From Gemmatimonadota bacterium (lineage in GTDB: Bacteria > Gemmatimonadota > Gemmatimonadetes > Gemmatimonadales > Gemmatimonadaceae): a DNA stretch of 64,000 bases. The DNA lies in assembly GCA_028287305.1 (NCBI GenBank), contig JAQBPX010000032.1:62001-126000 (forward strand), given 5' to 3'. The position numbers were made by a program, and so were the translations under genes. The notes under the pieces are model-generated. The model ran no database searches and was not told the origin of the DNA. It saw only the letters and a list, made by a program, of their open reading frames with translations. Numbering within the stretch: position 1 is the stretch's first letter; each line of letters opens with the position of its first letter. Positions 60,336 to 64,000 of this stretch are shown here, one piece after another.

Positions 60336-63300
60336 CTAGAAGCCAGGCCAGAGGCTCCACGACCAGAATCCCTTCCGCCCCGGCGCATCCACCGGGACCG
60401 CATAGTCCCAGCGCAGGATCGCGTAGCCGAACAGGTTCAGCCGGAGGCCCGCGCCATAGCTTCGGAGCGGGTAGCGCTGGCGGGTCACGTCGTAGTTCAT
60501 GGGACGTCCCCCGTAGAGCGCCTGGTCCCGGCTCCACGCGGCGCCGATGTCGTAGAAGAACAGGCCATCCAGCGGCGGCAGCGCGATCGGCAGGATGCCC
60601 AGCTCGAAGCGGCGCACCAGCGGGAACCGCAGCTCTGCATTCGCCACCGCCACGCGGCTCCCGAGCAGCTGCACCGCGCTGCAATTGCTCGTGTTGGCGC
60701 CCACCACGGGACAGCCCGAGTAGAACGAGCTGTTGCGGTCGTAGCCGCGCACGAAGTCGGGGCGCGCGATGTACTTGGGGAAGGTGCTCTCGTCGCGGCC
60801 GATGCTCATGTTCGCGTAGGCGCGCGTGGCGAACGTGAGGTAGTTGAACAGGATCGCGTCGTAGCGGCGATAGTCCGCCAGGTACTCGACCCAGTCGAAC
60901 GAGCCCACCACGGGGCTCACCTGGAAGCGATATCGCCGGCCGAGGATCGGGCCCGTGTAGCCGAACAGCGTGTTGTCCGAGACGTACGCGAGCTGCGCGT
61001 CCACATAGTTCAGGCTCGGGTCGCCATGGCGCCCCTTGAGCGTGAAGTCGCCGGTGACGCGGCCATCCACGAGCGTGCGGTCGATGGTCACGCGCTGGCG
61101 GTCGATGTTGTTGAAGCCGCCGCCGAACTCGATCCGGCTGAACCGGTTGAGCGGATATGCCGTGACCGCGAACAGCTGGCGCGCAATGTACGTCGTGATC
61201 TCCTGGTGCTCCGTCGCCTCGCTCGTGCCCGGCGTGAACGAGAGCGAGTCGCTCGACAGGAAGTAGTAGGGGTTCTGCGAGATCCCCGTGGAGAACTGCC
61301 AGCGGCTGCCGAGGCTCGTGTACCCCATGAACACGCGCGACTCCGCGATGCGCCCATTCACCTCGCCCGAGAACGCCACGCGATTGTTGCCGAGCATGTC
61401 GCTGAGCACGATGGTCGTGCCGCCGAAGACGTTGCGGCCGTACGTGTCGGGCGTGTAGCCGATCGCGGGGCGCGCGACGTAGTCGGGCTGGAAGCGCACC
61501 CGGTACTTCGAGTCGCGGAAGCGCGCCGTGTCGGGGAGCGCGAAGTCGGAGCTGTCGAGCAGCGCGGCCACGCTCAGCGTGCGGAGCGGCGCATCGAGCG
61601 TGTCACCATGCGCGTGGGTCGTGTCGAACGGCGCGACCTGCGCAATCACCTTCGCCGGGTTGAAGGGCGCCCTCTTCAGCTGCCGCGGGTCGTCGATCTG
61701 CCAGATGGTGTACTGGCCATCCTCGTAGTACGTGAACGCCAGGCGGTCCGCCCCGTGCGCCCACGAGATGGCCGGGCTGTACTCGGTGATCGCGCCGATC
61801 GCGCCCACCACGTCCGTGAGCTGGAAGTGCTGGTGCGTGGCGGTCTCGTAGAGGTAGAGGTTCGCCGTCCCCGTGCGATCGGAGAGGAAGGCGATCGACT
61901 TGCCATCGGGCGCCCACTGCGGGTTGATGTTGAGGCCCGCCTGCCCGGGCAGCACGGCAATGTGCCCGCCCTCCAGCTCGTACGTGGCGATGCGCCACTT
62001 GGGGAAGCGCAGCAGCTCCACGCTGGCGCTGTCGCCGCGGTCCGTGGCGAACACGATCGACTTTCCGTCCGGGCTCCACTGCGGCTGCAGGTCGCCGAAC
62101 TTGTCGTTCGTCAGTCGCTTCATGTTGTGGCCGTCGGCATCCACCACGTAGAGGTCCGTGATGCCGCCCACGTTGCCGCTCACCACCAGCTGCCGGCCAT
62201 CGGGGCTCCAGCTCGGGCTCGTGACGCCCTCGAGCGGCAGCGTGAACCGCTTGGTCACGCTGCGGCTCTGCACGTCCGCCAGGTAGAGCACGTCGCGCCC
62301 GCGGTACTGCGCGGTGAAGGCGAGCTGGCGACCATCCGGCGAGAAGCTGCTCTGCGAGTAGAGCAGCCGCAGCTCCTCGTAGTTCGGGTCGGTGGTGCTC
62401 TTCACGATGCGCTTGATGCGCTTGCCGGTGATCGCGTCGCCCAGCCACAGGTCCACGAACACCTCGCCTCGCGAGAACTTTCCGTTCGACAGGAACGCGA
62501 TGTAGCGCCCATCCTGCGAGAGCGAGGGCGCCAGGAAGATCTCGCCGCCGCTCTTGCGCGCATTCAGCAGCGGCGACGAGAACTTGCGCGGGCGCTCGAG
62601 CGTGGCGACCGCCGGCAGGTAGCGCCGCTGCATGTCCTCCTTCCACTCGTCGCCCAGGTCTTCCAGCGAGAGTCCCAGCTGCCGCTTGAACGCGCGCTCC
62701 ACTCCCACGCTCGGCACGCTGTTCATGATCTGGCCGATGGCCTCGTCGCCCCACCGCGAGCCGATGTACGCCCAGAAGGCGTGGCCGAAGCGATAGGGGA
62801 AGTAGCGGTCGGGACGCTCCGACATCTGCTCCACGCTCGGGATGCCGCCGTTCATCGCGGCATCGCGCATCCAGGTGTCGGTGAGCGTCGAGCTCGGGCC
62901 GAGCGACAGGTACTCCGCCATCCCCTCGGCGAACCAGAGCGGCACGTTCACCTGCGCGAGTGCCTGGAGGCCGTTGCCCGCCTTGCCGCGCGCGAAGATG
63001 TCGTACTGGAACGCGTGCGTCATCTCGTGGCCGAGCACGTGCTCGAACGACTTCATGTCGCCGGTGAAGGGAAGCAGCATGCGGTGACGCAGCGCTTCCG
63101 TCACGCCGCCGGTGCCCTCCCCCAGGTCGCCGGTGACGTTGTTCTGCCCGAAGTCGGTGCGACTGGAGAAGAGGACGAGGGGCTTCTTCTCGCGGAACTG
63201 GTGGTCGAGCAGGCGCGCGAGGCGGGCGTAGGAGCGCTCGGCCATGCGCGCGGCGTCCATCACGGCCGCGTGCTCTTCCGGGTAGTAGTAGACCAGGAAG

Positions 63301-63449
63301 TGCTCCGTCTCGAGCACGTGCCAGTCGAACCGGTCGTACTGCACCTGGTTCTGGCCGAAGTACGATTGCGCCGCGAGCGCGCGCGGCGCGCCGGCTGCCA
63401 GGAGCGCGGCCGCAATGGCCGCGAGCCACGGGCGGCCGCGCAACGTCAC
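60336..63449 (-). CDS. Outer-membrane protein: gluzincin-like protease, TolB propeller and beta-barrel fusion
   Basis: 1037 residues from GTG 63449, with signal peptide (LAAIAAALLAAGAPRALAAQ). Residues 30-300 are a zinc-peptidase-MA-like domain: VLGHEMTHAFQYD gives HExxH and WFAEGMAEYLSLG the third ligand. About 330-640 is a TolB/WD40 propeller with repeats such as SWSPDGRQLVVSGNVGG, QWSPDGKSIVFATDRG and QWAPDGKSIAFLSDRTG. The last 380 residues alternate beta strands and end in W-G-F like a BamA/TamA barrel. A surface or periplasmic protease attached to a barrel is suggested. GTG overlaps the rsfS stop. Confidence 0.78.
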   Translation of the reverse strand: MTLRGRPWLAAIAAALLAAGAPRALAAQSYFGQNQVQYDRFDWHVLETEHFLVYYYPEEHAAVMDAARMAERSYARLARLLDHQFREKKPLVLFSSRTDFGQNNVTGDLGEGTGGVTEALRHRMLLPFTGDMKSFEHVLGHEMTHAFQYDIFARGKAGNGLQALAQVNVPLWFAEGMAEYLSLGPSSTLTDTWMRDAAMNGGIPSVEQMSERPDRYFPYRFGHAFWAYIGSRWGDEAIGQIMNSVPSVGVERAFKRQLGLSLEDLGDEWKEDMQRRYLPAVATLERPRKFSSPLLNARKSGGEIFLAPSLSQDGRYIAFLSNGKFSRGEVFVDLWLGDAITGKRIKRIVKSTTDPNYEELRLLYSQSSFSPDGRQLAFTAQYRGRDVLYLADVQSRSVTKRFTLPLEGVTSPSWSPDGRQLVVSGNVGGITDLYVVDADGHNMKRLTNDKFGDLQPQWSPDGKSIVFATDRGDSASVELLRFPKWRIATYELEGGHIAVLPGQAGLNINPQWAPDGKSIAFLSDRTGTANLYLYETATHQHFQLTDVVGAIGAITEYSPAISWAHGADRLAFTYYEDGQYTIWQIDDPRQLKRAPFNPAKVIAQVAPFDTTHAHGDTLDAPLRTLSVAALLDSSDFALPDTARFRDSKYRVRFQPDYVARPAIGYTPDTYGRNVFGGTTIVLSDMLGNNRVAFSGEVNGRIAESRVFMGYTSLGSRWQFSTGISQNPYYFLSSDSLSFTPGTSEATEHQEITTYIARQLFAVTAYPLNRFSRIEFGGGFNNIDRQRVTIDRTLVDGRVTGDFTLKGRHGDPSLNYVDAQLAYVSDNTLFGYTGPILGRRYRFQVSPVVGSFDWVEYLADYRRYDAILFNYLTFATRAYANMSIGRDESTFPKYIARPDFVRGYDRNSSFYSGCPVVGANTSNCSAVQLLGSRVAVANAELRFPLVRRFELGILPIALPPLDGLFFYDIGAAWSRDQALYGGRPMNYDVTRQRYPLRSYGAGLRLNLFGYAILRWDYAVPVDAPGRKGFWSWSLWPGF

Positions 63450-63952
63450 TTGCCGCTGCCGCCCGACTTGCTGCGCTTGCGCGGGGCGGCGGGCTTCTTC
63501 GCGGGCTTCTCGGCGAGCATCGCCTCCGCGTCGCGGTCGTTGTCCAGGTCGCTGCCGGCCCCGCTCGTGTTCTTCACCTGCGCGTCGCCACCGGCGGCGG
63601 TGATCTTCACCTCTTCGGCGTCGCCCCACAGCCGCTCGAGCTGGTAGTAGTTGCGCAGCGTCGGGTGAAAGAGGTGAACCACGAAGTCCACGTAATCGAG
63701 CAGCACCCAGCGACCCTGCTGCAGTCCTTCCACGTGGTTGGGTCGCAGCTTGTCCGACTTCTTGAGGTCGTCCTGCAGGCGCTCGCCCAGCGAGCGGACG
63801 TGCGTGTCGGAGGTGCCGCTGGCGATGATGAAGTAGTCCGTCATGTCCGTCACGCCCTTGAGGCTGAGGATGATGACGTCATTCGCCTTGCCATCGAGGA
63901 GCATGGCGGCGGCGTGCTGGACGTGCTGGAGGGACGGTGGGGACTTGGGCAC
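63446..63952 (-). CDS. rsfS: Ribosome silencing factor RsfS
   Basis: 168 residues. The RsfS domain is clear: HAAAMLLDGKANDVIILSLKGVTDMTDYFIIASGTSDTHVRSLGERLQDDLKKSDKLRPNHVEGLQQGRWVLLDYVDFVVHLFHPTLRNYYQLERLWGDAEEV. It binds ribosomal protein uL14 and blocks subunit joining in slow growth. The C-terminal 50-residue Lys/Ala/Pro-rich tail is extra. The start lies 48 bp from the window edge. Confidence 0.93.
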   Translation of the reverse strand: MPKSPPSLQHVQHAAAMLLDGKANDVIILSLKGVTDMTDYFIIASGTSDTHVRSLGERLQDDLKKSDKLRPNHVEGLQQGRWVLLDYVDFVVHLFHPTLRNYYQLERLWGDAEEVKITAAGGDAQVKNTSGAGSDLDNDRDAEAMLAEKPAKKPAAPRKRSKSGGSGK

Positions 63953-64000
63953 TAGCGGGGGGCTCAGGGGCGCAGGGGCTGCGGGGCTGAGGACTTCGGC

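Noticed and set aside
59925-63647. Very long open frame on the plus strand opposite the outer-membrane protein
   Set aside because: Arg/Glu/Ala-rich without domains; it is the antisense shadow of a GC-rich gene with clear motifs on the minus strand. The same holds for 53904-56039 opposite smc and 30829-32502 opposite the ligase.

Overview
The window is GC-rich, densely packed bacterial chromosome. I infer a soil-type Gemmatimonadota or close relative from the gene mix: an orphan duplicated permease, paired SPOR proteins next to smc, a protease/propeller/barrel outer-membrane protein, several DinB proteins and several dispersed GC-rich repeats. This rests on gene content only; there is no rRNA or tRNA to place it.

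Left flank (1-12.5 kb): a truncated serine hydrolase, a 2H-phosphoesterase-like protein, signal peptidase I, a secreted metallophosphoesterase, then a small island (4.2-6.0 kb) of immunity-like genes (CdiI-like, Imm27-like). The ends of these genes resemble decayed integron attC sites. A CAP-domain protein, small secreted or lipoproteins, a large ADOP/MacB-type permease and a Lcl/DUF1566 protein follow.

Integron (12.9-26.1 kb): this is the most unusual part. An integron integrase (intI, minus strand, broken by one missing base) is followed by an attI-like region with a promoter pointing into the array, and then about 14 gene cassettes, nearly all on the minus strand. The cassettes are separated by attC sites whose TAA-containing core often doubles as the gene's stop codon. 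intI runs in the same direction as its cassettes, the rarer 'reverse' integron layout. Cassettes carry BrnT/BrnA and HigB/HigA toxin-antitoxin pairs, SMI1/KNR4, DUF4279, HEPN-like and zincin-like proteins, and several unknowns. Two insertion sequences sit inside attC sites: an IS3-family element, and an IS1111-type IS110-family element placed exactly in an attC core. The latter has 13-bp subterminal inverted repeats and a 262-bp non-coding tail that contains short matches to both sides of its target. Two attC sites have collapsed to 18-bp scars.

Right flank (26.2-64 kb): a tightly overlapping SET / PLP-decarboxylase / ABC-exporter-cNMP operon; a translationally coupled five-gene operon for aromatic CoA catabolism (anthraniloyl- or salicylyl-CoA hydroxylase/reductase, enoyl-CoA hydratase, acyl-CoA dehydrogenase, aryl-CoA ligase, RidA); thioesterases, an FKBP isomerase and an acyl-CoA ligase; an envelope and lipoprotein group with lgt; two ArsR/SRPBCC pairs with palindromic operator candidates; lolA-like, DAHP synthase, MBL hydrolase and DinB genes; and a long minus-strand run from the ribosome silencing factor rsfS through a giant outer-membrane protein, two SPOR proteins, smc and a FlgD-like secreted protein. 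Short dispersed repeats interrupt this flank; two copies lie in frame inside the linker of the bifunctional hydroxylase.
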